Part shown: positions 16,443 to 26,160 of the stretch, piece by piece
Position numbering within the stretch: position 1 is the stretch's first letter
Layout: every line of letters starts with the position of its first letter
DNA from: Curvibacter sp. AEP1-3
Lineage (GTDB): Bacteria > Pseudomonadota > Gammaproteobacteria > Burkholderiales > Burkholderiaceae_C
Assembly (NCBI RefSeq): GCF_002163715.1
Contig: NZ_CP015698.1
Location: 186,001-250,000 of the forward strand
Direction: 5' to 3'
DNA: 64,000 nt
Position numbers and translations under genes: made by a program
Notes under the pieces: generated by a model
Seen by the model: the letters and a program-made list of their open reading frames with translations, nothing else
Database searches by the model: none
What the model was told of the DNA's origin: nothing

Positions 16443-17744
16443 ATGTCCCAGTCTGTCCAAGCGGCGGCGTCGGCCGCGCACGCCCCTTCTTATTACGCCG
16501 CCAGCGGGCTGCCCCAGCCTCAGCGCCCACCCTTGCTGGGGAATGCGGAAGCCGATGTGGTTGTCATCGGTGCCGGGTATACCGGCTTGTCATCCGCCTT
16601 GCATCTGGCCGAATCCGGTTTCAAGGTGGTGGTTCTGGAAGCGGCCAAAGTGGGTTGGGGCGCTTCGGGCCGCAATGGAGGGCAGCTGGTGCACAGCTAC
16701 TCGCGTGACATGGATGTGATTGAGGCTCGCTATGGCAGCACCACCGCGCAAGCCCTGGGCAGCATGGCCTTCGAGGGTGCCAAAATCATTCGCGAGCGGA
16801 TTGTTAAGTACCAGATTGACTGTCACTTCAAACCGGGTGGCATGTTTGCCGCCATCACTGCCAAGCAGGTCAAGCAGTTGGAGCACCACAAACAGCTCTG
16901 GGAGCGCTATGGTCACCAGCAGCTGAGCCTGTTGGATGCGACTGAAAGCGAAGCCGCCATCGGCACAGGGCGCTACCGCGCCACTTTGCTCGATCACAGT
17001 GCCGGACACATGCATCCACTGCGCTTGGCACAAGGCGAAGCTGCTGCATTCGAGTCACTGGGGGGTGTCGTGCACGAAGGATCGCCGGTGCTGCGCATTG
17101 AGCGCGGCGACCCTGCCGTGGTGCATACCGCACAAGGGCAAGTCAAAGCGCGTTTTGTGATCGTGGCCTGCAACGCCTACATTGGCGGGCTGGAGCCTCA
17201 GCTGGCCTCGCGGTCCATGCCCTGCGGTACCCAGGTGATCGCGACAGAGCCCTTGGGAGATCGCTTCCCTGAAATCCTGCCCAGCGACTACTGCGTGGAA
17301 GACAGTAACTTTCTGCTGGACTATTTCCGCCTCTCCGGTGACCGGCGCCTGCTGTATGGCGGTGGCGTGATTTACGGCGCCCGGGACCCGCAGCATGTGG
17401 AGTCCATCATCCGGCCCAAGCTGCTGAAAACATTTCCTCAATTGAAAGATGTTCGCATCGACTATGGCTGGACGGGCAACTTCCTGCTGACCCTGTCGCG
17501 TCTGCCGGAAGTGGGGCGCCTGAGTTCCAACATTTACTACTCACAAGGCTGCTCAGGGCACGGGGTTACCTTCACCCACTTGATCGGGCGGGTGCTCAGC
17601 GAGGTGATTCAAGGCCAAGCCAACCGCTTCGATGCCTTTGCCAATCTGCCGCATTACCCCTTCCCGGGCGGGCGCTGGTTCCGGGTGCCGCTCACCGCGC
17701 TAGGCGCCTGGTATTACGACCTCCGGGATAAACTGCAAATCTAG
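16443..17744 (+). CDS. puuB: FAD-dependent amine oxidoreductase, gamma-glutamylputrescine oxidase-like
   Basis: This 433-residue DAO-family flavoprotein has a dinucleotide-binding motif 'VVVIGAGYTGLSSALHLAE' (about 41-59) and the PuuB/OrdL hallmark 'GWGASGRNGGQLVHSYS' soon after. The C-terminus has 'YYSQGCSGHGVTFTHLIGR', the second FAD contact. It would oxidise a gamma-glutamylated or free polyamine, releasing an aldehyde for the dehydrogenase encoded 20 bp upstream. It ends 4 bp before the convergent yceI-like gene. Without the ligase and hydrolase genes nearby, the exact amine substrate is uncertain. Confidence 0.82.
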   Translation: MSQSVQAAASAAHAPSYYAASGLPQPQRPPLLGNAEADVVVIGAGYTGLSSALHLAESGFKVVVLEAAKVGWGASGRNGGQLVHSYSRDMDVIEARYGSTTAQALGSMAFEGAKIIRERIVKYQIDCHFKPGGMFAAITAKQVKQLEHHKQLWERYGHQQLSLLDATESEAAIGTGRYRATLLDHSAGHMHPLRLAQGEAAAFESLGGVVHEGSPVLRIERGDPAVVHTAQGQVKARFVIVACNAYIGGLEPQLASRSMPCGTQVIATEPLGDRFPEILPSDYCVEDSNFLLDYFRLSGDRRLLYGGGVIYGARDPQHVESIIRPKLLKTFPQLKDVRIDYGWTGNFLLTLSRLPEVGRLSSNIYYSQGCSGHGVTFTHLIGRVLSEVIQGQANRFDAFANLPHYPFPGGRWFRVPLTALGAWYYDLRDKLQI

Positions 17745-17748
17745 AGTT

Positions 17749-18489
17749 TCAGGGCGATGCGGGGACGGCCCGGGCTATCAGCCGAAATTTGATTTTCACA
17801 GTGTCTTGCACCGTCAGCGCTCCCATGGCGATGCTCAATGGGGTGATGCCGAAATCCGATTGGCGGATCTCAAAACTGCCCTGAATTGCCAAGGCGCTTT
17901 CTGTCTCGCTCAGCGTGACGGGCAGCCGAATCTCGCGTGTCTGGTCCTTGATGCGCATGCTCGCCACGACGTCGGGGTTGGCCGTGCTTCCGGTGATGCG
18001 GGTGGCACGGATACTGATCTTTGGAAAATGCTCACCATCCAGCAGGGTGGGACGCAGCATGTTGGCTTTGGTGCCCGCTTTGGCATCTTCGCTCACGTTG
18101 AGGGGAAAGTCTTCTCCCTCTTCGGCCCGTGCAGCGTTGTCATCGACGATCAGGGTGTTGACCGGGACCTCAAGCTCAAACCCGGAGGTCTCTGCAGTGG
18201 CTCCGCGCCATATCTGCCCCTGTAGGTCGGCAGAGCTGATGACATGGTTGTGCCCCAGTCGGGCCATGGTGCCGCCCCGGTACACGAGAATGCGCAAGCG
18301 GGACTCAGCCGGCGCTATGCGATAGCTCTTCAGATTGGCAAGTGTTGGGGGCGTGGGTGGGGTCGAGGGCCTTGCTGCCGTTGCCTCCGCAAGGACAGGC
18401 TGAGGGCCGGGCACGCGCTCAGGCGGTGAGCTGCATGCCCAGAGTCCGAAGGTGGCCAGCAGCCCCAACAGGTAGCCAGGCTTGCGCAT
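17749..18489 (-). CDS. YceI-family lipoprotein
   Basis: This 246-residue protein has a short signal peptide and lipobox 'LWAC' at about 16-19, so it is probably outer-membrane or periplasmic. After a proline-rich linker comes a YceI/lipocalin-like beta-barrel domain: 'YRIAPAESRLRILVYRGGTMARLGHNHVI', 'LLDGEHFPKISIRATRI', 'ASMRIKDQTREIRLPVTLS' and 'RQSDFGITPLSIAMGALTVQD'. YceI proteins bind isoprenoid-type lipids. It begins 5 bp after the stop of the Zn-dehydrogenase and may be the last gene of the sugar-acid operon, although no sugar-acid role is known for the family. Confidence 0.82.
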   Translation of the reverse strand: MRKPGYLLGLLATFGLWACSSPPERVPGPQPVLAEATAARPSTPPTPPTLANLKSYRIAPAESRLRILVYRGGTMARLGHNHVISSADLQGQIWRGATAETSGFELEVPVNTLIVDDNAARAEEGEDFPLNVSEDAKAGTKANMLRPTLLDGEHFPKISIRATRITGSTANPDVVASMRIKDQTREIRLPVTLSETESALAIQGSFEIRQSDFGITPLSIAMGALTVQDTVKIKFRLIARAVPASP

Positions 18490-18494
18490 CTGCG

Positions 18495-19502
18495 TTAGCA
18501 CTCCACGATGGCTTTGATGACACCTGCTGAAGGGTTCAACAGGTCCTTGAACTTTTCAGGAACGTCGGCCAGGGGCATGCGGTGGGTGTTCAATGCGGTC
18601 GGGATCAGACCCGCGCGCATGGCTTCCAGCACGGTCTGGAAGTCTTCGGTGGTGGCGTTACGACTGCCCATCAGCGTCATCTCCCGTTTGTGGAACTCCG
18701 GGTCGGAGAAGGTAATGTTGGAGGCTACGACGGAAATCAGTGTGTAGGTGCCACCATGGGCCACAAATTTAAACCCGCGCTCCATGGCCTTGGGGTTGCC
18801 AGTGGCATCAAACACCACGTCAAAGAACTCCTGGTTGGTGAGCGTGGCCAGTTCAGCCTCGTCACTATCGCCCAAGGTGACACCGGCACTGACGCCCAAC
18901 GCGCTGGTGCAGAAGTTCAGCCGGTCCTGCCGGCTGTCGAGAGCTGTCACCACAGCACCGCGTAACTTGGCAAAAATCATGGCGGCCATGCCGATAGGGC
19001 CTGCGCCCACGACCAGTATGCGTTGTCCTTTCTGGACCTGGGCCCTGCGCACCGCATGAGCGCCAATGGCCAGAAACTCCACCATGGCAGCCTGGTCCAG
19101 CGAGACACCGTTGGCCTTGTGCACAAATTGCTGCGGCACGCTCAGGTACTCCGTGAACGCGCCGTCGCGGTGTACGCCCAGCACCTGGATGCGGGTGCAG
19201 CAGTTGGTCTTGCCTGCGCGGCACGCAATGCAGGTTCCGCAGGACAGGTAGGGCATCACGTACACGGTGTCGCCGGCTTGCAGCGTGCCGCCCTCGGGCG
19301 CTTCCTCCACAATCCCTGAGAGCTCATGCCCCATTACGCGGGGGTAGTTCAGATAGGGCTGGTTGCCGGTGAAGATGTGCAGGTCGGTGCCGCATACGCC
19401 CACGCGTTTCACGCGCAGCAGTACCTCGCCTTCCGCACGTTCTGGCTTGGGGGTGTCATGGGCACGCAGGGTGCCGGGGGTTTCGCAAACAACGGTCAAC
19501 AT
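18495..19502 (-). CDS. Zinc alcohol dehydrogenase, RspB / L-gulonate 5-dehydrogenase-like
   Basis: This 335-residue medium-chain dehydrogenase has catalytic zinc ligands in 'GVCGTDLHIF' and 'GHELSG', structural zinc cysteines in 'CGTCIACRAGKTNCC', and an NAD fold 'VVGAGPIGMAAMIFAK'. It resembles RspB and the L-gulonate or L-idonate 5-dehydrogenases, which oxidise the C5 hydroxyl of aldonic acids to give D-fructuronate. It lies 16 bp after kdgK in the operon that also encodes UxuB and ManD (the RspA family), which would use the product. Substrate choice between L-gulonate, L-idonate and L-galactonate is open. Confidence 0.8.
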   Translation of the reverse strand: MLTVVCETPGTLRAHDTPKPERAEGEVLLRVKRVGVCGTDLHIFTGNQPYLNYPRVMGHELSGIVEEAPEGGTLQAGDTVYVMPYLSCGTCIACRAGKTNCCTRIQVLGVHRDGAFTEYLSVPQQFVHKANGVSLDQAAMVEFLAIGAHAVRRAQVQKGQRILVVGAGPIGMAAMIFAKLRGAVVTALDSRQDRLNFCTSALGVSAGVTLGDSDEAELATLTNQEFFDVVFDATGNPKAMERGFKFVAHGGTYTLISVVASNITFSDPEFHKREMTLMGSRNATTEDFQTVLEAMRAGLIPTALNTHRMPLADVPEKFKDLLNPSAGVIKAIVEC

Positions 19503-19518
19503 GTCGATTTCCTCGGGT

Positions 19519-20478
19519 TTATTCCAGATTCTGTGCAATGAGTTCAGCGCGGGTGGGCAGGCCTTCCATGTCCCCCACTACCTGCAGGGCGCGTGAAGCA
19601 ATCCAGTTGGCGCGGCGCAAAGCGCGTTGCCAGCTCAAGCCTTCCAGCTGTGCGCTGATGATGCCCACGGCAAAGGCATCACCGGCACCCACGGTGTCGA
19701 CTACCACGGGCACGGGTACGCCGGGCACGTGGCCTTGCTCGCCGGCAGCAGTACGGAAGTAGGCGCCTTGCGCCCCCTGCTTGATCACTACCGCTTTGGC
19801 GCCCCGGTCCAGGTACCACGCCGCCATGTCGGCCGGGGCGTTTTGACCGGTCAGCAGTTTGCCTTCGTCGATTCCAGGCAGCACCCAATCCGCATGTCGG
19901 GCCAGGTCGTTGAGGGTGTCGCGCATGGTGGCGGTATCAGGCCACAAGCTGGGGCGCAGGTTGGGGTCAAACGACACGCTGCGCCCAGCGGCGCGCAGGA
20001 TTTGCATGGCGTGGGCCACCAGCTCGCGGGCGGCCGGTGACAGGGCCGGTGTGATGCCGGTGGTGTGTACATGCCGCGCGCGCAGGGCGTAGTCGGTGGT
20101 GAGGTGCCCCACGCTGAGTTGGCTGGCCGCTGAGCCGCGCCGGTAGTACTCGATGGATGGGTCGCTGCCATCCACGCTGCGCGACTTGAGCATGAAACCG
20201 GTGGAGCGTTGCAGGTCAATCTCGACCTGGGACGTGTCCACACCTTCGGCCTCGACGGTCTTGCGCACATAGCTGCCAAACGAATCGGCCCCCAGGCGGC
20301 TGACCCAACCGACTTTGAAACCCAGACGGGCCAGGCCGATGGCCACATTGGTGTCGGCCCCCGCAATGCGTTTGCTGAAACTCTGCACCCCGGCCAGCGG
20401 GCCGGGCTCTTGGGCGACCAGCAGCGCCATCGTTTCACCCATGGACAGGACGTCCAGTGCTTCAGGCTTAGTGCTCAC
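19519..20478 (-). CDS. kdgK: 2-keto-3-deoxygluconate kinase (PfkB family)
   Basis: This 319-residue ribokinase-family enzyme would phosphorylate 2-keto-3-deoxygluconate (KDG) to KDPG. The N-terminal 'GETMALL' and 'GADTNVAIGLARLG' bind the sugar acid. 'FDPNLRPSLWP' is characteristic of KDG kinases, and 'DTVGAGDAFAVG' (about 255-266) holds the catalytic Asp. It overlaps uxuB by 4 bp, as expected for a coupled step downstream of ManD. The KDPG aldolase is not in the window. Confidence 0.92.
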   Translation of the reverse strand: MSTKPEALDVLSMGETMALLVAQEPGPLAGVQSFSKRIAGADTNVAIGLARLGFKVGWVSRLGADSFGSYVRKTVEAEGVDTSQVEIDLQRSTGFMLKSRSVDGSDPSIEYYRRGSAASQLSVGHLTTDYALRARHVHTTGITPALSPAARELVAHAMQILRAAGRSVSFDPNLRPSLWPDTATMRDTLNDLARHADWVLPGIDEGKLLTGQNAPADMAAWYLDRGAKAVVIKQGAQGAYFRTAAGEQGHVPGVPVPVVVDTVGAGDAFAVGIISAQLEGLSWQRALRRANWIASRALQVVGDMEGLPTRAELIAQNLE

Positions 20479-21992
20479 GCTGTGAGCTCCCCACGATTGA
20501 CCGCTTCCAGGGTGGCTGCGACGCCGACCGTTTGTAGCGATTGCAACAGCGGAATCAAGGCGGCGGTGAGCGTGGCGTTACCAGCCAAGTCTCCGAACAC
20601 CGGCGCATAGGCCAGCATGGCGTCTACCGATTGCGTGTTCACGCCCTTACCGAGGTTTTGTTGGTAGAGAGTGCAGAGTGCCTCCGCATGCGGGTCGTCA
20701 ATGCGGTAGGTCTGACCCTGTTCGTCCACACCGCGCAGGAAGTGCATCCAGGCGGCTAGACCTAGGGCCATGCGTGTTACGGGTAGTTCACGTGCAAGGC
20801 GATCGCGCAGCGTGCCCAGCAGGCGCTGGGGCAGCTTTTGCGAGCCGTCCATGGCGATCTGGTGGGTGCGGTGGGCCAGGGCAGGGTTGGCATAGCGGGC
20901 CAACAGATTGTGGCGGTAGGCAGCTACATCCAAGCCGGGCAAAGCGGGCAGGGTGGGTTCAATCTCATCACGCATCAGCGCTTCGATGTGGGTATGCAGA
21001 GTGGGCTGTGCAATCGCCTTGTCCACCGTCTGCCAACCAGCCATCGCGCCCAGGTAGGCGAGGCTGGAGTGGGTGCCGTTCACCATGCGCAGCTTGAGCT
21101 TCTCAAAAGGCTCGGCATCGGGCACAAAGCGCGCACCGCCCAATGTCCAGTCCGGGCGGTCTGCCGCAAACTCGTCTTCAATCGCCCAGTCAAAAAACGG
21201 CTCGCCCAGCACGGGCCAGGCATCCGCGCAGACCAGCGCAGCGCTCACCGCGGCACGATCGGCATCGGTGGTTTTGGGCACGATGCGGTCCACCATGGAA
21301 CATGGAAAACAGCACAGGCGCTCTATCCATAAGGATAGTTTGCTATCAATTTCTTCAGCAAACCGCAGCACGGCAGCACGCAGCACACGCCCGTTGGCCG
21401 GCAGGTTGTCCAGTGACATCAGCGTCAACGGGCCGTGGCCCAGTGTGTGGCGTAGCTGCAAACCATAGACCAGCATGCCCACGGCGGAGCGGGGTGTTTT
21501 CGGGTGGGCTAGGTCATGGACGATATCCGGATGGTCCAGCCGCAAGGTACCGGTGGCCGGGTCATGGCAATAGCCTTTTTCGGTCACCGTCAGGCTCACG
21601 ATGCGCGTGTCGGGGGCGGCAATCGCATCCAGCACCTCCTGTGGGTTCTCGGGGGCCACCAGCATGCGCAGCACCGCGCCAATCACCTGCAGGCGTTGGC
21701 GGGGCTGGCCCTGGGGGGCGGCGTCGCGAATGGCCAGTGTGTAAAGCCCGTCCTGTGGCGCAAGCGCATCGCGCGTATCGGGCTGGCGCAGGGACACGCC
21801 GGTAATGCCCCAACGCAAGTCACCGGCGGCAATGGCGGCTTCCGTGGCAGCCGCCATGTGGGCGCGCATGAAAGCGCCAATGCCCAGATGTACGATGCCG
21901 GTTTTCAGCGCCCGGCGGTCGTAGGCCGGGCGGGCCACGGAGGCTGGCAGGGCTGCGAGCGTGGTGTCATTCAATCGGTTCATATCCCGCAT
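20475..21992 (-). CDS. uxuB: Fructuronate reductase / mannitol dehydrogenase family
   Basis: This 505-residue long-chain polyol dehydrogenase has the N-terminal NAD fold 'GIVHLGIGAFMRAHMA', the signature 'LSLDNLPANGRVLR', 'FPCSMVDRIVP' and the catalytic region 'KLRMVNGTHSSLAYLG'. It interconverts D-fructuronate and D-mannonate; beside ManD this is the natural role. The start ATG overlaps the manD stop (TGATG), indicating coupling; an ATG nine bases further on is an alternative. Around residues 225-240 the usual sequence is replaced by a more AT-rich stretch (21325-21360). Confidence 0.9.
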   Translation of the reverse strand: MRDMNRLNDTTLAALPASVARPAYDRRALKTGIVHLGIGAFMRAHMAAATEAAIAAGDLRWGITGVSLRQPDTRDALAPQDGLYTLAIRDAAPQGQPRQRLQVIGAVLRMLVAPENPQEVLDAIAAPDTRIVSLTVTEKGYCHDPATGTLRLDHPDIVHDLAHPKTPRSAVGMLVYGLQLRHTLGHGPLTLMSLDNLPANGRVLRAAVLRFAEEIDSKLSLWIERLCCFPCSMVDRIVPKTTDADRAAVSAALVCADAWPVLGEPFFDWAIEDEFAADRPDWTLGGARFVPDAEPFEKLKLRMVNGTHSSLAYLGAMAGWQTVDKAIAQPTLHTHIEALMRDEIEPTLPALPGLDVAAYRHNLLARYANPALAHRTHQIAMDGSQKLPQRLLGTLRDRLARELPVTRMALGLAAWMHFLRGVDEQGQTYRIDDPHAEALCTLYQQNLGKGVNTQSVDAMLAYAPVFGDLAGNATLTAALIPLLQSLQTVGVAATLEAVNRGELTA

Positions 21993-23203
21993 CACCAGTT
22001 GGTCAGCGTACCGTCGTGTTGCAGCCGGTTGACCGGAAGGTAGGCGCGTTTGTACGGGTACTTGGCCGCCAGTTCTTCGTCAATCGTCACGCCATGGCCG
22101 GGCGCTTCGCCGGGGTGCATGAAACCGTCCTTGAAGCTGTAGGCGTGGGGGAACACGGCATCCGTTTCGTCGGTGTGGCGCATGTATTCCTGGATGCCAA
22201 AGTTGGGGACCCAGAGGTCAAAGTTGAGCGCCGCGCCCATACAGACGGGTGAGAGGTCGGTGGCGCCGTGTGAACCGGTGCGCACCTGGTAAAGCGCGGC
22301 CAAGTCCGCAATGCGGCGCAGGTGGGTGATGCCGCCGGCATGGACCACCGTGGTGCGGATGTAGTCGATCAGCTGGTTCTCGATCAGGTCCTTGCAGTCC
22401 CAGATGGTGTTGAAAATCTCGCCCACGGCCAGCGGCGTGGTGGTGTGCTGGCGGATCAGGCGGAAGGCCTCCTGGTTCTCGGCAGGTGTGGCGTCTTCCA
22501 TCCAGAACAGGCGGTAGGGCTCCAGGTCCTTGCCCAAGCGGCCGGCTTCGATGGGAGTGAGCCGGTGGTGCACATCGTGCAGCAGGTGGATGTCCGGGCC
22601 CACGGCAGCGCGCACCTTGTCAAACAGCTCGGGCGTGTGGCGCAGGTACTTCTCGGTGGACCAGTCGTGCTCGCTGGGCAGGTCGGCATCGGCAGGTTCG
22701 TAGAACATGGTGCCGCGGCCCACGCCATACACCTTCTCCAGGCCGGGCACGCCGCTCTGGGCGCGAATGGCTTTGTAGCCCATCTCCTTGTAGCGCAGCA
22801 CTTCTTCCACGGTTTGACTGATGTCTTTGCCGTTGGCGTGGCCGTAGACCATGACGCCGGTGCGGCTCTTGCCGCCCAGCAACTGGTACAGCGGCATGTT
22901 GGCGGCCTTGGCTTTGATGTCCCACAGGGCGGTGTCCACGCCGGCAATGGCGCTCATGGTGACCGGGCCGCGGCGCCAGTAGGCACCTTTGTAGAGGTAC
23001 TGCCATATGTCTTCAATCTGCTGCGGGTCGCGGCCTATCAGGCAGGGAATGACGTGCTCGGTCAGGTAGCTGGCTACGGCCAGCTCGCGACCGTTGAGCG
23101 TCGCATCGCCGATGCCGGTCAGGCCCTCATCGGTTTCGATTTTCAGGGTGACAAAGTTGCGACTCGGTGCGCAAATGATGACTTTGGCGGAAATGATTTT
23201 CAT
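21992..23203 (-). CDS. manD: D-mannonate dehydratase (ManD/RspA, enolase superfamily)
   Basis: This 403-residue enolase-superfamily enzyme dehydrates D-mannonate to 2-keto-3-deoxygluconate. Key parts are '[21 protein letters not shown]', '[27 protein letters not shown]', the metal-ligand strands 'LLHDVHHRL', 'WMEDATPAE' and 'VGEIFNT', and the C-terminal '[26 protein letters not shown]'. These are diagnostic for ManD, a family that includes efficient and low-efficiency enzymes as well as RspA. With uxuB and kdgK it forms a complete D-fructuronate to KDPG route. Confidence 0.92.
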   Translation of the reverse strand: MKIISAKVIICAPSRNFVTLKIETDEGLTGIGDATLNGRELAVASYLTEHVIPCLIGRDPQQIEDIWQYLYKGAYWRRGPVTMSAIAGVDTALWDIKAKAANMPLYQLLGGKSRTGVMVYGHANGKDISQTVEEVLRYKEMGYKAIRAQSGVPGLEKVYGVGRGTMFYEPADADLPSEHDWSTEKYLRHTPELFDKVRAAVGPDIHLLHDVHHRLTPIEAGRLGKDLEPYRLFWMEDATPAENQEAFRLIRQHTTTPLAVGEIFNTIWDCKDLIENQLIDYIRTTVVHAGGITHLRRIADLAALYQVRTGSHGATDLSPVCMGAALNFDLWVPNFGIQEYMRHTDETDAVFPHAYSFKDGFMHPGEAPGHGVTIDEELAAKYPYKRAYLPVNRLQHDGTLTNW

Positions 23204-23221
23204 GGGGTTCGGGAATGAGGT

Positions 23222-24745
23222 TTACATCACGGCGCCTAGCGCCCAGGGTACAAATTCGTTCTGGCCGTAGCCATGCAGCTCGCTCTTGGTCTTGCGGCCC
23301 GAGGCTGCGGCCAGCATCTCCTGAAAAATGCGTTCGCCCAACTGCTCCACGGTCTCACTGCCGTCGATCACTGTGCCGCAGTTGATGTCCATGTCTTCTT
23401 CCTGCTTGGCCCACAGCGCGTTGTTGGTGGCCAGCTTGAGCGAGGGCGAAGGTGCGCAGCCGTAGGCCGAGCCCCGGCCGGTGGTAAAGCAAATCAGATT
23501 CGCACCACCCGCCACCTGTCCGGTGGCGGACACGGGGTCGTAGCCCGGTGTGTCCATGTAGACGAAGCCTCGTGCCGTGATGGGCTGGGCGTATTCGTAC
23601 ACATCGACCATGGGTGTGGTGCCGCCCTTGGCAATGGCGCCCAAAGACTTTTCAAGGATGGTGGTGAGGCCGCCTGCTTTGTTGCCAGCGGAGGGGTTGT
23701 TGTCCATCTCCGCGTGGTGGCGGGCGCAGTAATCGGTCCACCACTGCAAGCGGGCTTCGAGCTTGTCGGCCACGGCTTGCGACACCGCGCGCTGCAGCAG
23801 CAGGTGTTCGCCGCCATAAATTTCGGGCGTTTCAGACAAGACGGCCGTGCCGCCATGGCGCACCAGCAGGTCTACCGCCGCGCCCAAGCCGGGGTTTGCG
23901 CTGATGCCGGAGTAGCCGTCCGAGCCGCCGCACTGCAGGCCCACGATGAGGTGGCTGGCGGGTACCGGCTCGCGCTTGACCGCGTTGGCCTCGGGCAGCA
24001 GGCCATTGACAACCTCGATGCCCCGGGCCATGCTTTTGGCGGTGCCGCCGGTGTCCTGGATGCTGAAGGTCACCAGCTTGGCGCCTTCGCGCAAGCCTTC
24101 TTGCGCCAGCAGACCCTGGATCTGGTTGGTCTCGCAGCCCAGGCCCACCACGATCACGGCTGCAAAGTTGGCGTGGCGTGCGTAGCCGGCCAGGGTGCGA
24201 CGCAGCACCTGCAGCCCTTCGCCCTCGCTGTCGGTCGCACAGCCGGCGCCGTGGGTCAAGGCCACGATGCCATCCACATTCGGGAATGCCGCCAGAGCTT
24301 CGGGGTGGATGTCGCGGCGGAAGTGGTCGGCAATCGCGCGGGCCACGGTGGCCGAGCAGTTAACGCTGGTCAAGACGCCAATGTAGTTGCGCGTTGCCAC
24401 CCGCCCATCACCGCGTTGGATGCCTTCAAACGTGGCCGGGGTGTCCACATAGGCTACGGGCCGCACATCGCCTCCCACGGCGTGGCCGCGGTCAAAGCGG
24501 CTGAATGCGAGGTTGTGGGTGTGCACATGCTGGCCCGCAGCGATGGGCTGCGTGGCGGTGCCGATGATCTGGTTGTAGCGCCGCACCGGCTCGCCCGCCG
24601 CAATGGCGCGCACCGCCACCTTGTGGCCCGGCGGAATCAGGCCGGAGATGGTGATGCCTTCCGTGGCTATGCGGGTGCCGCCCAGCAACTGCTGCCGGGC
24701 GATCACCACATCGTCCGCCGGGTGGATGCGAATGACCGGGTTCAT
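23222..24745 (-). CDS. uxaA: Altronate/galactarate dehydratase family (UxaA-like)
   Basis: This 507-residue protein has an N-terminal SAF domain ('VIRIHPADDVVIARQQLLGGT') fused to the large GarD/UxaA dehydratase domain. Conserved parts are 'NYIGVLTSVNCSATVARAI', 'VALTHGAGC', 'VGLGCETNQI', 'LQCGGSDGYSGISANPGLG', 'FMDTPGYDP'-like 'YMDTPGYDPVSATG' and 'TGRGSAYGCAPSPSLKLATN'. Classical UxaA converts D-altronate to KDG using iron. No tagaturonate reductase (UxaB) is in the operon, so the true aldonate may differ, for instance L-idonate or L-galactonate. Start ATG overlaps the dctM stop by 4 bp. Confidence 0.85.
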   Translation of the reverse strand: MNPVIRIHPADDVVIARQQLLGGTRIATEGITISGLIPPGHKVAVRAIAAGEPVRRYNQIIGTATQPIAAGQHVHTHNLAFSRFDRGHAVGGDVRPVAYVDTPATFEGIQRGDGRVATRNYIGVLTSVNCSATVARAIADHFRRDIHPEALAAFPNVDGIVALTHGAGCATDSEGEGLQVLRRTLAGYARHANFAAVIVVGLGCETNQIQGLLAQEGLREGAKLVTFSIQDTGGTAKSMARGIEVVNGLLPEANAVKREPVPASHLIVGLQCGGSDGYSGISANPGLGAAVDLLVRHGGTAVLSETPEIYGGEHLLLQRAVSQAVADKLEARLQWWTDYCARHHAEMDNNPSAGNKAGGLTTILEKSLGAIAKGGTTPMVDVYEYAQPITARGFVYMDTPGYDPVSATGQVAGGANLICFTTGRGSAYGCAPSPSLKLATNNALWAKQEEDMDINCGTVIDGSETVEQLGERIFQEMLAAASGRKTKSELHGYGQNEFVPWALGAVM

Positions 24746-26148
24746 TTCAGCAGGCCCATCTGGTGCGGCAACCACAGTGTGATGGCGGGAACGTAAGTGA
24801 TGGCAATCAGCGCCACGATCAACGGAACCAGCCAGGGCAGGATGGCCATGGTGGTCCGCTCGACCGACAGCTTGGAAATACGCGCCAGCACAAACAACAC
24901 CATGCCCAGCGGCGGATGCAGCAGCCCGATCATCAGGTTCAGCGTCATGATGATGCCGAACTGGATGGGGTCAATGCCCAGTTTCAGCACGATGGGGATC
25001 AGGATGGGCACGAGGATGGTGATGGCGGCAATCGTGTCGATGAAGCAACCCACAAACAGGATCAGCAGGTTCGCCAGCAGCAGGAACACCCACTTGTTGC
25101 TGGTGATGGACAGAATCCAGTCTGCCAAAGCCTGTGCGGCTTGCGTGGTGGTCAGCAGCCAGGCAAAGATGGACGCAGCCGTCACGATGAAGAGCACCGA
25201 GGAAGTGGTTTCAATCGTCTCGAAAGTGGCTTGAGCGAGGGTGCGAAGGGTCATGGAACGGTAGCGCACCAGACCCAGAAACAGCGCCCAGATAACTGCG
25301 GCCACTGCCGCTTCAGTCGGCGTGAACCAGCCCATGGTCATGCCGCCGATCAGGATCACAGGCGCCATCAGTGCCAGCACCGCCGAGAAGTTAAAGCGCC
25401 AGTCCAACACCATGAGCGCCACAAAGGCTGTTCCGGTAGCCATGTTGACCGAGGCTCCGGCTTTCACCGCCAACCACACCGCCATGGGGAAGGCCAGAAC
25501 CAGCAGGATTTCCAGTGTTGCGCCACCCAGGCGCCCCCAGTGGAACGCCACGTCGCCGCCCCAGCCGTTGCGCCGGGCAAAGTAAGCCACCGTCGCCATC
25601 ATCAGGGCGGTCATGAACAAGCCGGGCAGGATGCCGGCCACAAACAAGGCGCCGATGGACACGTTGGCCATCATTCCGTAAATCACAAAGGGCAGGGAGG
25701 GCGGAATGATGGGGCCCAGCGTGGCCGAAGCGGCAGTCACCCCCACCGAAAACTCGGTGCTGTAGCCATGCTCTTTCATGGCCTTGATTTCAATCGAACC
25801 CAGGCCGGCGGCATCCGCAATGGCGGTGCCGGACATGCCCGAAAAAATCACCGAGCCGATGATGTTCACCTGGCCCAGGCCGCCCTTCATCCAACCCACC
25901 AGGGCTACCGCAAAGTCGTAGATGCGGCTGGTGATGCCTGCAATGTTCATCAGGTTGCCGGCCAGAATGAAGAAGGGGACCGCCAGCAGCGGGAAGGACT
26001 CGATGCCGGCAATCATGCGCTGCGCCAACACGATGTCGGGCACGGTGCCGGACACCAGGATGTAAATCAGCGAGCCGCCCGCCATGGACACCGCCACCGG
26101 CAGGCCGCAGAGCATCAGGCCCAGAAAAGAAAGAATGAGTAACAACAT
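24742..26148 (-). CDS. dctM: TRAP transporter large permease (DctM family)
   Basis: This 468-residue inner-membrane protein has about twelve to thirteen helices and is the ion-coupled channel of a TRAP transporter. The family signatures 'GSVIFSGMSGTAIADAAGLGSIEIKAMKEHGYS' and 'TAASATLGPIIPPSLPFVIYG' are intact, as is the C-terminal 'PIQFGIIMTLNLMIGLLHPPLGMVLFV'. It begins 12 bp after dctQ. With DctP and DctQ it would take up an organic or sugar acid using a sodium gradient. Placement within hexuronate/aldonate genes points to a sugar-acid substrate. Confidence 0.94.
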   Translation of the reverse strand: MLLLILSFLGLMLCGLPVAVSMAGGSLIYILVSGTVPDIVLAQRMIAGIESFPLLAVPFFILAGNLMNIAGITSRIYDFAVALVGWMKGGLGQVNIIGSVIFSGMSGTAIADAAGLGSIEIKAMKEHGYSTEFSVGVTAASATLGPIIPPSLPFVIYGMMANVSIGALFVAGILPGLFMTALMMATVAYFARRNGWGGDVAFHWGRLGGATLEILLVLAFPMAVWLAVKAGASVNMATGTAFVALMVLDWRFNFSAVLALMAPVILIGGMTMGWFTPTEAAVAAVIWALFLGLVRYRSMTLRTLAQATFETIETTSSVLFIVTAASIFAWLLTTTQAAQALADWILSITSNKWVFLLLANLLILFVGCFIDTIAAITILVPILIPIVLKLGIDPIQFGIIMTLNLMIGLLHPPLGMVLFVLARISKLSVERTTMAILPWLVPLIVALIAITYVPAITLWLPHQMGLLK

Positions 26149-26160
26149 GGGGGAGTCCGT

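Noticed and set aside
23273..26142. Two long plus-strand frames opposite uxaA and dctM
   Set aside because: These are antisense shadows of clearly identified genes; the translations are His/Gln/Arg-rich without known motifs.
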